From: Pseudomonas sp. HN11
Lineage (GTDB): Bacteria; Pseudomonadota; Gammaproteobacteria; Pseudomonadales; Pseudomonadaceae
Assembly (NCBI RefSeq): GCF_021390155.1
Contig: NZ_CP089985.1
Span: 372,001 to 436,000, forward strand
DNA: 64,000 nt
Direction: 5' to 3'
In this document: one piece after another, positions 1 through 10,238 of the stretch
How positions within the stretch are numbered: position 1 is the stretch's first letter
Layout of the letters: every line of letters starts with the position of its first letter
Position numbers and translations under genes: made by a program
Notes under the pieces: generated by a model
Told to the model about the DNA's origin: nothing
The model's database searches: none
Seen by the model: the letters and a program-made list of their open reading frames with translations, nothing else

Positions 1-1202
1 GTCGCCAGCATTACGACAGCAACCTCAAAGGCCGTTGGGTGCTCACCGCCGGCCTCGGCGGCATGGGCGGTGCACAGCCTCTGGCCGCGACCCTGGCCGG
101 TGCATGCTCGCTGAACATCGAGTGCCAGCAGGTCAGCATCGACTTCCGCCTGAACAGCCGGTATGTCGACGAGCAAGCCACCGACCTCGACGATGCCTTG
201 GCGCGTATTGCCAAGTACACCAAGGAAGGCAAGGCTATCTCCATCGCCCTGCTGGGTAACGCCGCAGAAATCTTGCCGGAACTGGTCAAGCGTGGCGTGC
301 GCCCGGACATGGTCACCGACCAGACCAGCGCCCACGACCCCCTCAATGGTTACCTGCCCGCCGGCTGGACCTGGGACGAATACCGCGCCCGCGCCAAGAC
401 CGAGCCGGCCGCCGTGATCAAGGCCGCCAAGCAGTCGATGGCCGTGCACGTCAAAGCCATGCTGGAATTCCAGAAGCAAGGCATCCCGACCTTCGACTAC
501 GGCAACAACATCCGCCAGATGGCCCAGGAAGAGGGCGTGGAAAACGCATTCGACTTTCCAGGTTTCGTACCGGCCTACATCCGCCCACTGTTCTGCCGTG
601 GCATCGGCCCGTTCCGCTGGGCGGCACTGTCCGGCGACCCGCAAGACATCTACAAGACCGACGCCAAGGTCAAAGAGCTGATCCCGGACGACGCCCACTT
701 GCACAACTGGCTGGACATGGCCCGCGAGCGCATCAGCTTCCAGGGTCTGCCGGCGCGTATCTGCTGGGTCGGCCTGGGCCAGCGCGCCAGGCTCGGCCTG
801 GCGTTCAACGAGATGGTACGCAGCGGCGAGTTGTCGGCACCGGTGGTGATCGGCCGTGACCACCTCGACTCCGGCTCGGTGTCCAGCCCGAACCGCGAAA
901 CCGAAGCCATGCAGGACGGTTCCGACGCCGTGTCCGACTGGCCGCTGCTCAACGCCTTGCTCAACACCGCCAGCGGCGCGACCTGGGTTTCGCTGCACCA
1001 CGGTGGTGGCGTAGGCATGGGCTTCTCCCAGCACTCCGGCATGGTGATCGTGTGCGACGGCACTGACGAAGCGGCTGAACGCATTGCCCGCGTCCTGCAC
1101 AACGACCCGGCCACCGGGGTGATGCGTCACGCGGATGCCGGTTACCAAATCGCGATTGATTGCGCCAAAGAGCAGGGCCTCAATCTCCCGATGATCAAGT
1201 AA
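1..1202 (+). CDS. hutU: urocanate hydratase, 3' part (5' end outside window)
   Basis: Urocanate hydratase (urocanase) adds water to urocanate to give 4-imidazolone-5-propionate, the second step of histidine breakdown; it is a cytosolic, NAD-dependent homodimer. The reading frame is open from base 3, with no start inside the window, so about 400 C-terminal residues are visible. Seen: [17 protein letters not shown] in the NAD-binding region, [32 protein letters not shown], and RICWVGLG, whose Cys (codon at 762) lies about 146 residues from the end and matches the active-site Cys410 of the P. putida enzyme. The His-rich [11 protein letters not shown] segment is intact. It is the first hut gene seen; a REP hairpin and the urocanate transporter follow. 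Confidence 0.97.
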   Translation, partial: RQHYDSNLKGRWVLTAGLGGMGGAQPLAATLAGACSLNIECQQVSIDFRLNSRYVDEQATDLDDALARIAKYTKEGKAISIALLGNAAEILPELVKRGVRPDMVTDQTSAHDPLNGYLPAGWTWDEYRARAKTEPAAVIKAAKQSMAVHVKAMLEFQKQGIPTFDYGNNIRQMAQEEGVENAFDFPGFVPAYIRPLFCRGIGPFRWAALSGDPQDIYKTDAKVKELIPDDAHLHNWLDMARERISFQGLPARICWVGLGQRARLGLAFNEMVRSGELSAPVVIGRDHLDSGSVSSPNRETEAMQDGSDAVSDWPLLNALLNTASGATWVSLHHGGGVGMGFSQHSGMVIVCDGTDEAAERIARVLHNDPATGVMRHADAGYQIAIDCAKEQGLNLPMIK

Positions 1203-1204
1203 CT

Positions 1205-1238
1205 AAATGTGGGAGCGGGCTTGCTCGCTCCCACATTT
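1205..1238. repeat. REP palindrome between hutU and hutTu
   Basis: This is a perfect hairpin: 13-bp arms AAATGTGGGAGCG and CGCTCCCACATTT around an 8-base loop. The core gtgggagcgggcttgc is the REP sequence common in P. fluorescens-group genomes. It fills most of the 80-bp gap between the two genes, so it lies inside the polycistronic transcript and could stabilise the upstream mRNA or attenuate read-through (inference). Confidence 0.85.
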
Positions 1239-1282
1239 GATCTGCAGTGGACCAGAAAGCAATCCATCAGAGGTTGAACAAC

Positions 1283-2728
1283 ATGGCTGCAAATGACACC
1301 ACCCCGTTGATCGAGAGACGTTCGATCGACTACATCCCGGAAGCGGAAAGACACGGTCGTCTATTTAGCCAGTTCACCCTGTGGATGGGTGCCAACCTGC
1401 AGATCACCGCAATTGTCACCGGGGCCTTGGCCGTGGTGCTGGGCGGTGATGTGTTCTGGTCGTTGATCGGCCTGTTGGTCGGTCAACTGATCGGTGGTGG
1501 CGTCATGGCTTTGCATGCGGCGCAAGGGCCCAAGCTCGGCCTGCCGCAGATGATTTCCAGCCGGGTGCAGTTCGGGGTGTACGGCGCGGCGATTCCGATC
1601 GTGCTGGTGTGCCTGATGTACCTGGGCTTCACCGCCACCGGCACCGTATTGTCCGGTCAGGCGCTGGGCCAGTTGTTCGGTGTCAGCGACAGCACCGGCA
1701 TCCTGATCTTCGCCAGCGTCATCGTGCTGGTCACGGTGCTTGGTTACCGGGTGATCCACTTCATTGGCCGAGTGGCCAGCGTCATTGGCGTGATCGCCTT
1801 TGTCTACCTGTTCAGCCGTCTGATAGGCCAGACCGACGTTGGCGCACTCTTGCAGATACGCCACTTCAGTTGGAGCAGCTTCCTGCTGGCGGTGTCGCTC
1901 GCGGCCTCTTGGCAGATCGCATTCGGCCCTTACGTGGCGGACTACTCACGCTATCTGCCGAGCAAGACCTCTTCGGTGAAAACCTTTCTCGCCGCAGGTG
2001 CGGGTTCGGTGATTGGCGCGCAGGTGGCAATGATCCTCGGCGTGTTTGCCGCGGCCATGTCCAACGGGCAATTCGCCGGTCACGAAGTGGCCTACATCGT
2101 GGGCTTGAGTGGTACGGGAGCCACCGCTGCGCTGCTGTATTTCAGCATCGCGTTCGGCAAGGTCACCATCTCCACGCTCAACTCCTATGGCAGCTTTATG
2201 TGCATCGCGACCATCATCAGCGGCTTCCGGGGTCGCCTGGAGGTCACGCGTTTGCAGCGCCTGATGTTTGTGCTGGTGATTGTCGGCACTGCGACCTTGA
2301 TCGCCTTGCTCGGCCAGCACTCGTTCCTCGGGGCGTTCAAGTCTTTCATCCTGTTCCTGTTGGCGTTTTTCACGCCCTGGAGCGCGATCAACCTGGTGGA
2401 CTACTACTGCATCACCCGCGAGCGCTATGACGTGCCGGCGCTGGCCGATCCCAACGGCCGCTACGGTCGCTGGAACCTGCTGGGGATCAGCGTGTACGTG
2501 TTCGGCGTGCTGGTGCAATTGCCGTTCATCTCCACCAAGTTCTACACCGGCCCTTTGGTGGTCGCGCTGGGTGATGTGGACATTTCCTGGATCATCGGTC
2601 TGGTGCTGCCGGCCGCACTGTATTACCTGTGCGCAAAAAAATGGCACGGCACGGTGCCCGATCACCTGATCCTGCCAACAGAGCAGGGCGCTATACCAAG
2701 AGCAAACGGGCTGGCTGCACAAGCCTGA
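1283..2728 (+). CDS. hutTu: NCS1-family urocanate permease (HutTu-like)
   Basis: A 481-residue inner-membrane protein of the nucleobase:cation symporter-1 (purine-cytosine permease) family with about 12 hydrophobic segments. ATG 1283 is chosen over the upstream GTG at 1247 because AGAGG lies about nine bases before it. Family marks include the N-terminal RRSIDYIPEAERHG and a conserved membrane segment with FGPYVADYSRYLP. In SBW25 the gene in this place, directly after hutU, was reported as the urocanate-specific transporter HutTu; that assignment is transferred here by position and family. It would import urocanate by cation symport. An allantoin or cytosine substrate cannot be excluded from sequence alone, but the operon context makes it unlikely. 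Confidence 0.88.
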   Translation: MAANDTTPLIERRSIDYIPEAERHGRLFSQFTLWMGANLQITAIVTGALAVVLGGDVFWSLIGLLVGQLIGGGVMALHAAQGPKLGLPQMISSRVQFGVYGAAIPIVLVCLMYLGFTATGTVLSGQALGQLFGVSDSTGILIFASVIVLVTVLGYRVIHFIGRVASVIGVIAFVYLFSRLIGQTDVGALLQIRHFSWSSFLLAVSLAASWQIAFGPYVADYSRYLPSKTSSVKTFLAAGAGSVIGAQVAMILGVFAAAMSNGQFAGHEVAYIVGLSGTGATAALLYFSIAFGKVTISTLNSYGSFMCIATIISGFRGRLEVTRLQRLMFVLVIVGTATLIALLGQHSFLGAFKSFILFLLAFFTPWSAINLVDYYCITRERYDVPALADPNGRYGRWNLLGISVYVFGVLVQLPFISTKFYTGPLVVALGDVDISWIIGLVLPAALYYLCAKKWHGTVPDHLILPTEQGAIPRANGLAAQA

Positions 2729-2797
2729 TGGGACGTGGACAGGGCAGGATGCCTACTGACTGCCGTAATCCATTTCAAGATTGGGAGCGTCACAACA

Positions 2798-3763
2798 ATG
2801 AAAATGCATAAGACCCTGATGGCCACCATGCTCTCTGCGGGTTTGCTGGCAAGTGCTGGCGCCCAGGCGGCCGGCTGGTGCGAATCCGGCAAGCCGGTGA
2901 AATTCGCAGGCCTGAACTGGGAAAGCGGCATGTTGCTCACCGACATCCTGCAAACCGTGCTGGAAAAAGGCTACGACTGCAAAACCGACAGCCTGCCGGG
3001 CAACTCCATCACCATGGAAAACGCCCTGAGCAGCAATGACATCCAGGTCTTCGCCGAAGAGTGGGTGGGCCGTAGTGAGGTCTGGAACAAGGCCGAGAAG
3101 GCCGGCAAAGTCGTCGGCGTCGGCGCCCCGGTGGTGGGTGCGATCGAGGGCTGGTACGTGCCGCGTTATGTGATCGAAGGCGACGCCAAGCGCAAGCTGG
3201 AACCCAAGGCGCCGGACCTGAAAAATATCGCTGACCTGGCCAAGTACGCCTCCGTGTTCAAGGACCAGGAAGAGCCGTCCAAAGGCCGATTCTACAACTG
3301 CCCTGCCGGTTGGACCTGCGAGCTGGACAACAGCGAGATGCTGAAAAGCTACGGCCTGGAAAATTCCTACACCAACTTTCGCCCAGGCACCGGCCCGGCG
3401 CTGGATGCGGCGGTGCTGTCGAGCTACAAGCGTGGCGAGCCGATCCTGTTCTACTACTGGTCGCCAACGCCGCTGATGGGCCAGGTTGACCTGGTCAAGC
3501 TGGAAGAAAAACCTGGTGTGGATAAAAGCGTGAGCATCAAGGTCGGCCTGTCCAAGACCTTCCACGAGCAAGCCCCGGAGCTGGTAGCCGTGCTGGAAAA
3601 GGTCAACCTGCCCATCGACCTGCTGAACCAGAACCTGGGCCGCATGGCCAAGGAGCGAATTGAGTCGCCAAAACTGGCGAAAATTTTCCTCAAGGAACAT
3701 CCTGAAGTCTGGCACGCCTGGGTGAGCGACGACGCAGCCAAAAAAATCGACGCGGCCTTGTAG
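2798..3763 (+). CDS. hutX: periplasmic binding protein of the HutXWV ABC transporter
   Basis: A 321-residue substrate-binding protein of the glycine betaine/proline (OpuAC, QAT) family. ATG 2798 has GGGAG about eleven bases upstream. A signal peptide runs to about residue 23 (GAQAAGW), so the mature protein is periplasmic. Trp residues likely to line a ligand pocket are seen in GLNWESG, AEEWVGR, EGWYVP and YYWSPTP. The family usually binds quaternary amines, but in the hut operon of P. fluorescens the HutXWV system is linked to uptake of histidine, with a minor role reported. A 33-base hairpin separates it from hutW, a usual arrangement for keeping the binding protein in excess. Confidence 0.9.
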   Translation: MKMHKTLMATMLSAGLLASAGAQAAGWCESGKPVKFAGLNWESGMLLTDILQTVLEKGYDCKTDSLPGNSITMENALSSNDIQVFAEEWVGRSEVWNKAEKAGKVVGVGAPVVGAIEGWYVPRYVIEGDAKRKLEPKAPDLKNIADLAKYASVFKDQEEPSKGRFYNCPAGWTCELDNSEMLKSYGLENSYTNFRPGTGPALDAAVLSSYKRGEPILFYYWSPTPLMGQVDLVKLEEKPGVDKSVSIKVGLSKTFHEQAPELVAVLEKVNLPIDLLNQNLGRMAKERIESPKLAKIFLKEHPEVWHAWVSDDAAKKIDAAL

Positions 3764-3770
3764 GTCAAGT

Positions 3771-3803
3771 CTGTCCGGCTACCCTGAGGGGCTAGTCGGA
3801 CAG
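3771..3803 (+). promoter_or_regulatory. intercistronic hairpin between hutX and hutW
   Basis: CTGTCCG (3771-3777) pairs with CGGACAG (3797-3803), and CCC/GGG pairs are possible inside the loop. No T-run follows, so it is more likely an mRNA-stabilising or partial attenuation element than a terminator. Confidence 0.5.
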
Positions 3804-3835
3804 CCGGCCACAACCCACTGGATCGAGAGCACGAT

Positions 3836-4687
3836 ATGTTTCCTGAGAGTTTTACGTTTTCCATCGCCGACTGGGTCAACGGTTGGGTGGACTCATTGGT
3901 CACCAACTACGGTGATGTGTTTCGGCACATTTCCGACACCCTGTTATGGGCCATCGTCAACCTGGAAGGGGTGCTGCGCGCAGCGCCCTGGTGGCTGATG
4001 CTGGCCATTGTCGGCGGTGTCGCCTGGCACGCCACCCGCAAGGTGGTGACCACGGCGGTGATCGTCGGTTTGCTATTCCTCGTTGGCGCGGTTGGCCTGT
4101 GGGACAAGCTGATGCAGACCCTGGCCTTGATGATGGTGGCCACGGTGATCTCGGTGTTGATCGGCGTGCCGCTGGGCATCCTGTCGGCACGTAGCAATCG
4201 CTTGCGTTCGGTGCTGATGCCGCTGCTCGACATCATGCAGACCATGCCGAGTTTCGTGTACCTGATTCCGGTGCTGATGTTGTTCGGCCTGGGCAAGGTC
4301 CCGGCGATTTTCGCCACGGTGATCTACGCCGCGCCGCCGCTGATCCGCCTGACCGACTTAGGGATTCGTCAAGTCGACGGCGAAGTCATGGAAGCCATCA
4401 ACGCCTTTGGTGCCAACCGCTGGCAGCAACTGTTCGGCGTGCAACTGCCGCTGGCGTTGCCGAGCATCATGGCCGGTATCAACCAGACCACCATGATGGC
4501 ACTGTCGATGGTGGTGATCGCCTCGATGATCGGCGCCCGTGGCTTGGGCGAAGATGTCCTCGTCGGCATCCAGACCCTCAACGTCGGGCGTGGCCTTGAG
4601 GCTGGCCTGGCGATCGTGATTCTCGCAGTGGTCATTGACCGCATTACCCAGGCCTATGGTCGTCCACGGCATGAGGCGAGCAAATGA
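3836..4687 (+). CDS. hutW: HutW, permease of the HutXWV ABC transporter
   Basis: A 283-residue inner-membrane permease of the ProW/OpuAB type. After an amphipathic N-terminus (about 40 residues) there are six hydrophobic spans. The EAA cytoplasmic loop that docks the ATPase is visible around residues 180-200 ([19 protein letters not shown]). It ends four bases inside hutV (ATGA overlap), indicating translational coupling. With HutX and HutV it makes a complete importer; as for other single-permease systems of this family it would act as a homodimer. Confidence 0.92.
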   Translation: MFPESFTFSIADWVNGWVDSLVTNYGDVFRHISDTLLWAIVNLEGVLRAAPWWLMLAIVGGVAWHATRKVVTTAVIVGLLFLVGAVGLWDKLMQTLALMMVATVISVLIGVPLGILSARSNRLRSVLMPLLDIMQTMPSFVYLIPVLMLFGLGKVPAIFATVIYAAPPLIRLTDLGIRQVDGEVMEAINAFGANRWQQLFGVQLPLALPSIMAGINQTTMMALSMVVIASMIGARGLGEDVLVGIQTLNVGRGLEAGLAIVILAVVIDRITQAYGRPRHEASK

Positions 4688-5508
4688 CTACTGTCAGCAA
4701 AATCGAAGTTAAAAACGTGTTCAAGATCTTCGGCGCTCGCTCCAAGGACGCGCTGTCGCTGATCGGCCAAGGCAAGACCAAGGATCAGGTGCTGGCCGAG
4801 ACCGGCTGCGTGGTTGGCGTGAACGATCTGTCCCTGAGCATCGGCACGGGCGAGATTTTCGTGATCATGGGTCTGTCGGGTTCCGGTAAGTCCACGTTGG
4901 TGCGCCACTTCAACCGCCTGATCGATCCTACCAGCGGCGCGATCCTGGTGGACGGCGAAGACATCCTGCAACTGGACATGGAAGCCCTGCGCCAATTCCG
5001 TCGGCACAAGATCAGCATGGTGTTCCAGAGCTTCGGCCTGCTGCCCCACAAGAGCGTGCTCGATAACGTCGCCTACGGCCTGAAAGTGCGCGGTGAAACC
5101 AAGCAGGTCTGCGCCGAACGCGCCCTGCACTGGATCGAAACCGTGGGCCTGAAGGGCTACGAAAACAAATACCCGCACCAGCTCTCCGGTGGCATGCGCC
5201 AGCGCGTCGGCCTGGCTCGCGCCTTGGCGGCCGACACCGACATCATCCTGATGGACGAGGCCTTCAGTGCTCTCGACCCGCTGATCCGCGCCGAGATGCA
5301 GGACCAGTTGCTGGAGCTGCAAAAGACCCTGCACAAAACCATCGTGTTCATCACCCACGACCTCGACGAGGCCGTGCGCATTGGTAACCGCATTGCGATC
5401 CTCAAGGACGGCAAGCTGATCCAGGTAGGTACGCCTCGGGAGATCCTGCATTCGCCGGCGGACGAGTATGTGGACCGGTTTGTTCAGCGGCGGGCGGCGG
5501 TGGTCTGA
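4684..5508 (+). CDS. hutV: HutV, ATPase of the HutXWV ABC transporter
   Basis: A 274-residue ABC ATPase of the glycine betaine/proline (ProV) class that powers HutXW. Walker [10 protein letters not shown] is at residues 63-71, the Q-loop in [10 protein letters not shown], the signature in QLSGGMRQR, Walker B in [13 protein letters not shown], and the switch His in [11 protein letters not shown]. coli ProV is about 400 residues with C-terminal CBS domains that sense ionic strength; this protein stops shortly after the nucleotide-binding domain. Osmotic gating of the ProV kind is therefore not expected, which fits a nutritional role. Its ATG overlaps the hutW stop. Confidence 0.93.
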   Translation: MTTVSKIEVKNVFKIFGARSKDALSLIGQGKTKDQVLAETGCVVGVNDLSLSIGTGEIFVIMGLSGSGKSTLVRHFNRLIDPTSGAILVDGEDILQLDMEALRQFRRHKISMVFQSFGLLPHKSVLDNVAYGLKVRGETKQVCAERALHWIETVGLKGYENKYPHQLSGGMRQRVGLARALAADTDIILMDEAFSALDPLIRAEMQDQLLELQKTLHKTIVFITHDLDEAVRIGNRIAILKDGKLIQVGTPREILHSPADEYVDRFVQRRAAVV

Positions 5509-5533
5509 TCCGGATTATGTGGTGATTTGGCTA

Positions 5534-5599
5534 GCCTCTTCGCGAGCAAGCCCGCTCCCACAGCGCCCCCTGTGAGAGCAGGCTTGCTCGCGAAGAGGC
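5534..5599. repeat. REP doublet (REPIN-like) between hutV and hutH1
   Basis: Two inverted REP cores face each other: GCCTCTTCGCGAGCAAGCC on the left and GGCTTGCTCGCGAAGAGGC on the right, with a short GC-rich centre. The whole 66 bp can fold as one long hairpin. It lies in the gap before hutH1, inside the hut operon. Confidence 0.85.
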
Positions 5600-5635
5600 C
5601 GCTAAGGCTGCGAAAGAATTCAAGAAGGAATGAAG

Positions 5636-7144
5636 ATGTCCCAGGCAACAAAAATCACCCTCGCCGATATGCCACTACGCTGGCAGGACGTCGTCGCCGT
5701 CGCCCGCCACGGCGCCGTGCTCGAACTCTCGGGCCAGGCCTGGGCGCGCATCGACAACGCCCAGGCCATCGTGCAGCGTATCGTCGCCAGTGGTGAGCGC
5801 GCCTATGGCGTGAACACCGGCCTGGGCGCGTTGTGCAATGTGTCGCTCAAGGGCGAACAACTCAGCCAGCTGTCGCGCAACACCCTGCTGAGTCATGCCT
5901 GCGGCGTCGGCCCGGTGCTGAGTGACGAGCAGACCCGCGCGATCATCTGCGCGGCGATCATCAACTACAGCCACGGCAAATCCGGCTTGCATCCGCAGGT
6001 GGTGCATTCGTTGCTGGCGCTGCTCAACCATGGCATCACACCGCACGTGCCGTCCCAGGGTTCGGTGGGTTACCTGACCCATATGGCCCATGTAGGCGTG
6101 GCCTTGCTGGGTGTGGGCAATGTGAGTTATCGAGGCCGCATCGTTCCGGCTCAAGAGGCCTTAAGCGCGGAAGGTTTGCATCCGGTAGTCCTCGGCGCCA
6201 AGGACGGCCTGTGTCTGGTCAACGGCACGCCGTGCATGACCGGCCTGAGCTGCCTGGCCCTGGCCGACGCTCATCACTTGCTGCAATGGGCCGACGTGAT
6301 CGGTGCCATGAGCTTCGAAGCCCAGCGCGGCCAGATCGATGCCTTCGACGAAGAAATCATCGCCCTCAAACCGCACCCAGGCATGCAACAAGTCGGCGTC
6401 AACCTGCGCGCCCTGCTCGATGGCAGCGAAGTGATCGCCAGCAGCAAAGGCATCCGCACCCAGGATGCCCTGAGCATCCGCTCGATCCCGCAGATCCATG
6501 GCGCTGCCCGCGACCAGGTGGAACATGCCACGCGCCAGATCGAGACCGAACTCAACAGCGCCACCGACAACCCGCTGGTACTCGGCACACCGGACAGCTA
6601 CCGCGTGGTGTCCCAGGCCAACCCGCACGGACAGTCGGTCGCACTGGCGGCAGACATGCTGACGATTGCCATGGCCGAAATCGGCTCGGTGGCCGAACGC
6701 CGCCTGGACCGCCTGATCAACCCGCACGTCAATGGCTTGCCGGCATTCCTGGTGAGCAACCCCGGGGTCAACTCCGGGATGATGATCGTGCAGTACGTCG
6801 CCGCCTCATTGTGTGGGCAAAACCGCCAATTGGCGCAGCCGGCAGTGCTCGATAACTTCGTCACCTCGGGCCTGCAGGAAGACCATCTGAGCATGGGCAC
6901 CAATGCCGCGCTCAAGCTGCACCAGGTGTTGGCCAACGTGACGCAGATCCTCGCCATCGAGTACTTGCTGGCGGCCCAGGCGTTCGAGTTCCTCAAGGAC
7001 CAACGCTTCGGCGCCGGCACCGACCGCGCCTGGCGCCTGCTGCGTGAAGTGGTGCCGGCTTATGAGCAGGACCGCTGGCTGGCACCGGACATTGCGGCCG
7101 CCGCCACGCTGCTCAAAGACACCGACTTACCGAATTTGCACTGA
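5636..7144 (+). CDS. hutH1: HutH1, histidase-like protein lacking the MIO triad
   Basis: A 502-residue member of the histidine/phenylalanine ammonia-lyase family. ATG 5636 is preferred over 5630 because AAGGA ends six bases before it. Ammonia-lyases make their electrophilic MIO cofactor from an internal Ala-Ser-Gly. Here residues 142-145 (GSVG) run straight into YLTHMAH, so the three residues are missing in frame, while the neighbour HutH2 reads [14 protein letters not shown]. Two other active-site positions also differ: the family's QDPYSLR is QDALSIR (Tyr to Leu, residue 279) and NFHAE is NPHGQ (Phe to Pro, residue 330). [20 protein letters not shown] and QEDHLSMG remain. It is unlikely to be a normal lyase. 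In SBW25, HutH1 was reported as dispensable for growth on histidine. A structural, regulatory or different catalytic role is possible. Confidence 0.9.
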   Translation: MSQATKITLADMPLRWQDVVAVARHGAVLELSGQAWARIDNAQAIVQRIVASGERAYGVNTGLGALCNVSLKGEQLSQLSRNTLLSHACGVGPVLSDEQTRAIICAAIINYSHGKSGLHPQVVHSLLALLNHGITPHVPSQGSVGYLTHMAHVGVALLGVGNVSYRGRIVPAQEALSAEGLHPVVLGAKDGLCLVNGTPCMTGLSCLALADAHHLLQWADVIGAMSFEAQRGQIDAFDEEIIALKPHPGMQQVGVNLRALLDGSEVIASSKGIRTQDALSIRSIPQIHGAARDQVEHATRQIETELNSATDNPLVLGTPDSYRVVSQANPHGQSVALAADMLTIAMAEIGSVAERRLDRLINPHVNGLPAFLVSNPGVNSGMMIVQYVAASLCGQNRQLAQPAVLDNFVTSGLQEDHLSMGTNAALKLHQVLANVTQILAIEYLLAAQAFEFLKDQRFGAGTDRAWRLLREVVPAYEQDRWLAPDIAAAATLLKDTDLPNLH

Positions 7145-7182
7145 AGACTTATTCAAAAGAACAATTCAAAAGGAGTATGAAT

Positions 7183-8715
7183 GTGACTGCGCTAAACCTG
7201 ATTCCAGGCCAACTGAGCCTTGCCCAACTGCGAGCCATCTACCAGCAGCCGGTAACCCTCAGTCTGGATGACAGCGCCACGGCGCAGATCGAAGCCAGTG
7301 TCGCCTGCGTGGAGCAGATTCTCGCCGAGAACCGCACCGCCTACGGCATCAACACCGGTTTCGGCCTGCTGGCCTCGACCCGCATCGCCAGCGAAGACCT
7401 GGAAAACCTCCAGCGCTCCCTGGTGTTGTCCCACGCCGCCGGCGTCGGTGAGCCGATCAGCGATGCGCTGGTGCGGCTGGTCATGGTGCTCAAGGTCAAC
7501 AGCCTCAGCCGTGGGTTCTCCGGGATCCGCCGCCAGGTGATCGACGCGTTGATCGCGCTGATCAACGCCGAGGTGTACCCGCATATTCCGTTGAAGGGCT
7601 CGGTCGGTGCCTCCGGCGACCTGGCGCCTTTGGCACATATGTCCCTGGTGCTGCTGGGCGAAGGCAAGGCGCGCTACAAGGGCGAATGGCTGGAAGCCAC
7701 CGAAGCGCTGAAGGTCGCCGGCCTCACGCCGCTGACCCTCGCCGCCAAAGAAGGCCTGGCGTTGCTCAACGGCACCCAAGTGTCCACCGCCTATGCCCTG
7801 CGTGGGCTGTTTGAAGGCGAAGACCTGTTCGCCGGCGCCCTGGCGTGCGGCGCGCTTACCGTGGAAGCGGTATTGGGTTCGCGCTCGCCGTTCGACGCGC
7901 GGATCCATGCCGCACGCGGCCAGCAAGGGCAGATCGATTCGGCAGCGGCCTATCGTCACCTGCTGGGTGAAAGCAGCCAGGTGTCCCAGTCGCACCAGAA
8001 CTGCGACAAAGTGCAGGACCCATACTCCTTGCGTTGTCAGCCACAAGTCATGGGCGCGTGCTTGACCCAGTTCCGCCAGGCCGCTGAAGTGCTGGTGGTA
8101 GAAGCCAACGCCGTGTCGGATAACCCGCTGGTATTTGCCGCCGAAGGCGACGTGATTTCCGGCGGTAACTTCCACGCGGAACCGGTGGCCATGGCCGCTG
8201 ATAACATGGCGCTGGCCATCGCTGAAATCGGCTCTCTCAGCGAGCGTCGTATCTCGCTGATGATGGACAAGCACATGTCGCAACTGCCGCCGTTCCTGGT
8301 GGGCAATGGCGGGGTGAACTCTGGTTTCATGATCGCCCAGGTGACCGCTGCCGCGCTCGCCAGCGAAAACAAGGCGCTGGCCCATCCCCATAGCGTCGAC
8401 AGCCTGCCGACTTCGGCCAACCAGGAAGACCATGTGTCCATGGCCCCGGCTGCGGGCAAGCGCCTGTGGGAAATGGCCGAGAACACCCGTGGCATTCTCG
8501 CTGTGGAATGGCTGGCTGCGTGCCAGGGCCTGGACCTGCGCGACGGCCTGAAAACCTCGCCTGCGCTTGAAAAGGCACGTGGGATTCTGCGCGACAAAGT
8601 GGCGTTCTACGACAAGGACCGCTTCTTCGCCCCGGACATCAACGCCGCCAGCGAATTGCTCGCCACTCGCTGCCTGAATGAGCTGGTGCCGGCCAATCTC
8701 CTTCCGAGCCTGTAA
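7183..8715 (+). CDS. hutH2: histidine ammonia-lyase (HutH2)
   Basis: Histidase removes ammonia from L-histidine to give trans-urocanate, the first step of the pathway, as a cytosolic homotetramer. I choose GTG 7183, not ATG 7177, because AGGAG at 7171-7175 leaves seven bases to the GTG but only one to the ATG; the product is then 510 residues starting MTALNLIPG, the same length and start as the P. putida enzyme. The MIO precursor Ala143-Ser144-Gly145 (Met counted) lies in [15 protein letters not shown]. Other catalytic residues are in place: Tyr in YGINTGFG, His in LVLSHAAG, Gln278/Tyr281/Arg284 in QDPYSLR, Phe330 in NFHAE, Glu in NQEDHVS. It is the functional histidase of the operon. Confidence 0.97.
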   Translation: MTALNLIPGQLSLAQLRAIYQQPVTLSLDDSATAQIEASVACVEQILAENRTAYGINTGFGLLASTRIASEDLENLQRSLVLSHAAGVGEPISDALVRLVMVLKVNSLSRGFSGIRRQVIDALIALINAEVYPHIPLKGSVGASGDLAPLAHMSLVLLGEGKARYKGEWLEATEALKVAGLTPLTLAAKEGLALLNGTQVSTAYALRGLFEGEDLFAGALACGALTVEAVLGSRSPFDARIHAARGQQGQIDSAAAYRHLLGESSQVSQSHQNCDKVQDPYSLRCQPQVMGACLTQFRQAAEVLVVEANAVSDNPLVFAAEGDVISGGNFHAEPVAMAADNMALAIAEIGSLSERRISLMMDKHMSQLPPFLVGNGGVNSGFMIAQVTAAALASENKALAHPHSVDSLPTSANQEDHVSMAPAAGKRLWEMAENTRGILAVEWLAACQGLDLRDGLKTSPALEKARGILRDKVAFYDKDRFFAPDINAASELLATRCLNELVPANLLPSL

Positions 8716-8726
8716 CCGCAACACCC

Positions 8727-8757
8727 TGTAGTGAGCGGGGCAAGCCCGCTCACTACA
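8727..8757. repeat. 31-bp REP palindrome (GTAGTGAGCGGG type)
   Basis: 13-bp arms TGTAGTGAGCGGG and CCCGCTCACTACA flank the loop GCAAG. The same 31 bases occur, in the same orientation, at 28304-28334 and 44034-44064. This copy lies between hutH2 and hutTh. Confidence 0.85.
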
Positions 8758-8813
8758 GTTGTCAGGCGCCAGGTTCGGATTTTTCTCAGGATAAAAATAA
8801 TTAAGGACGAGAA

Positions 8814-10223
8814 ATGCACCAGCAAGAGAAAGGATTGAAACGCGGGCTCAGCGCCCGACATATTCGCTTCATGGCACTCGGTTCCGCGATCGGCACCGGG
8901 CTGTTCTATGGCTCCGCTTCCGCCATCCAGATGGCCGGCCCCGCTGTGCTGCTGGCCTACCTGATCGGCGGCGCCGCCGTGTTCATGGTGATGCGCGCCC
9001 TCGGCGAAATGGCCGTGCACAATCCGGTTTCCGGCTCCTTCGGCCAGTACGCCAGCACTTACCTTGGCCCTATGGCCGGGTTTATCCTCGGATGGACCTA
9101 TGCCTTTGAAATGATCATTGTCTGCCTGGCCGACGTGACCGCCTTCGGTATCTATATGGGCTTCTGGTTTCCCGACGTCGCGCGTTGGGTCTGGGTGCTC
9201 GGCATTGTGTTTCTGATCGGCGGCCTGAACCTGTGCAACGTCAAAGTGTTTGGCGAAATGGAGTTCTGGCTGTCGCTGCTCAAGGTCGGCGCCATCGTGG
9301 CGATGATCCTCGGTGGCTTCGGCATCATGCTGTTCGGTATCCATTCGGCCGGTGAACCCCACGCCAGCGGCCTCAGCAACCTGTGGGCCCATGGCGGCTT
9401 CATGCCCAACGGCATCGGCGGCCTGATCGCCTCGTTCGCGGTGGTGATGTTTGCCTTTGGCGGTATCGAAATCATCGGCATCACCGCTGGTGAGGCCAAG
9501 GACCCTCAGCGCGTGATCCCCAAGGCGATCAACGCGGTGCCGCTGCGCATCCTGCTGTTCTACGTGCTGACCCTGTTTGTGCTGATGGCCATCTATCCAT
9601 GGCCGCAGATCGGCAGCCAGGGTAGCCCATTCGTACAGATATTCAGCAACCTCGGCATCGGCTCGGCGGCGACCATCCTCAACATCGTAGTGATCTCGGC
9701 GGCGGTCTCGGCCATCAACAGTGACATTTTCGGCGCCGGACGCATGATGTACGGGCTGGCCCAGCAAGGGCAGGCGCCCAAGGGTTTCGCGCAGTTGTCC
9801 AGACACGGCGTGCCGTGGATGACCGTGGTGGTGATGGGCGCGGCGCTGCTCGGCGGTGTTGTACTCAATTATCTGATCCCGGAAAACGTGTTCTTGCTGA
9901 TCGCCTCGATTGCCACCTTCGCCACCGTTTGGGTATGGCTGATGATCCTGTTCACCCAGGTCGCCATGCGCCGAGCGATGAGCAAAGAGCAGGTGACCGA
10001 GCTGAAATTCCCCGTGCCGTTCTGGCCCTATGCGCCGGCAGCCGCCATTGTCTTCATGCTGTTCGTGTTTGGCGTGCTGGGTTACTTCCCGGACACTCAG
10101 GCCGCATTGTTGGTCGGTGCCGTGTGGATCGTGCTGCTGGTGCTGGCCTACCTGCTGTGGGTCAAACCCGTGGCCGGGCAAGCGGCCAAGGCTCATCACG
10201 ACCCGGCTTTGTCTCATCGTTAA
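8814..10223 (+). CDS. hutTh: histidine permease, APC family (HutTh)
   Basis: A 469-residue inner-membrane protein of the amino acid-polyamine-cation superfamily, amino acid transporter subgroup (ProY/HutT-like), with 12 hydrophobic spans. The N-terminal [21 protein letters not shown] is the family signature. GGACGAG lies a few bases before ATG 8814. In SBW25 the gene in this position was reported to carry high-affinity histidine uptake, and the same role is inferred here. It would take up histidine with a proton into the cytosol for HutH2. The 98-bp gap before it holds a REP palindrome. hutI starts 15 bases downstream, so they are cotranscribed. Confidence 0.92.
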   Translation: MHQQEKGLKRGLSARHIRFMALGSAIGTGLFYGSASAIQMAGPAVLLAYLIGGAAVFMVMRALGEMAVHNPVSGSFGQYASTYLGPMAGFILGWTYAFEMIIVCLADVTAFGIYMGFWFPDVARWVWVLGIVFLIGGLNLCNVKVFGEMEFWLSLLKVGAIVAMILGGFGIMLFGIHSAGEPHASGLSNLWAHGGFMPNGIGGLIASFAVVMFAFGGIEIIGITAGEAKDPQRVIPKAINAVPLRILLFYVLTLFVLMAIYPWPQIGSQGSPFVQIFSNLGIGSAATILNIVVISAAVSAINSDIFGAGRMMYGLAQQGQAPKGFAQLSRHGVPWMTVVVMGAALLGGVVLNYLIPENVFLLIASIATFATVWVWLMILFTQVAMRRAMSKEQVTELKFPVPFWPYAPAAAIVFMLFVFGVLGYFPDTQAALLVGAVWIVLLVLAYLLWVKPVAGQAAKAHHDPALSHR

Positions 10224-10238
10224 TCTAGGGAGGCGTTG

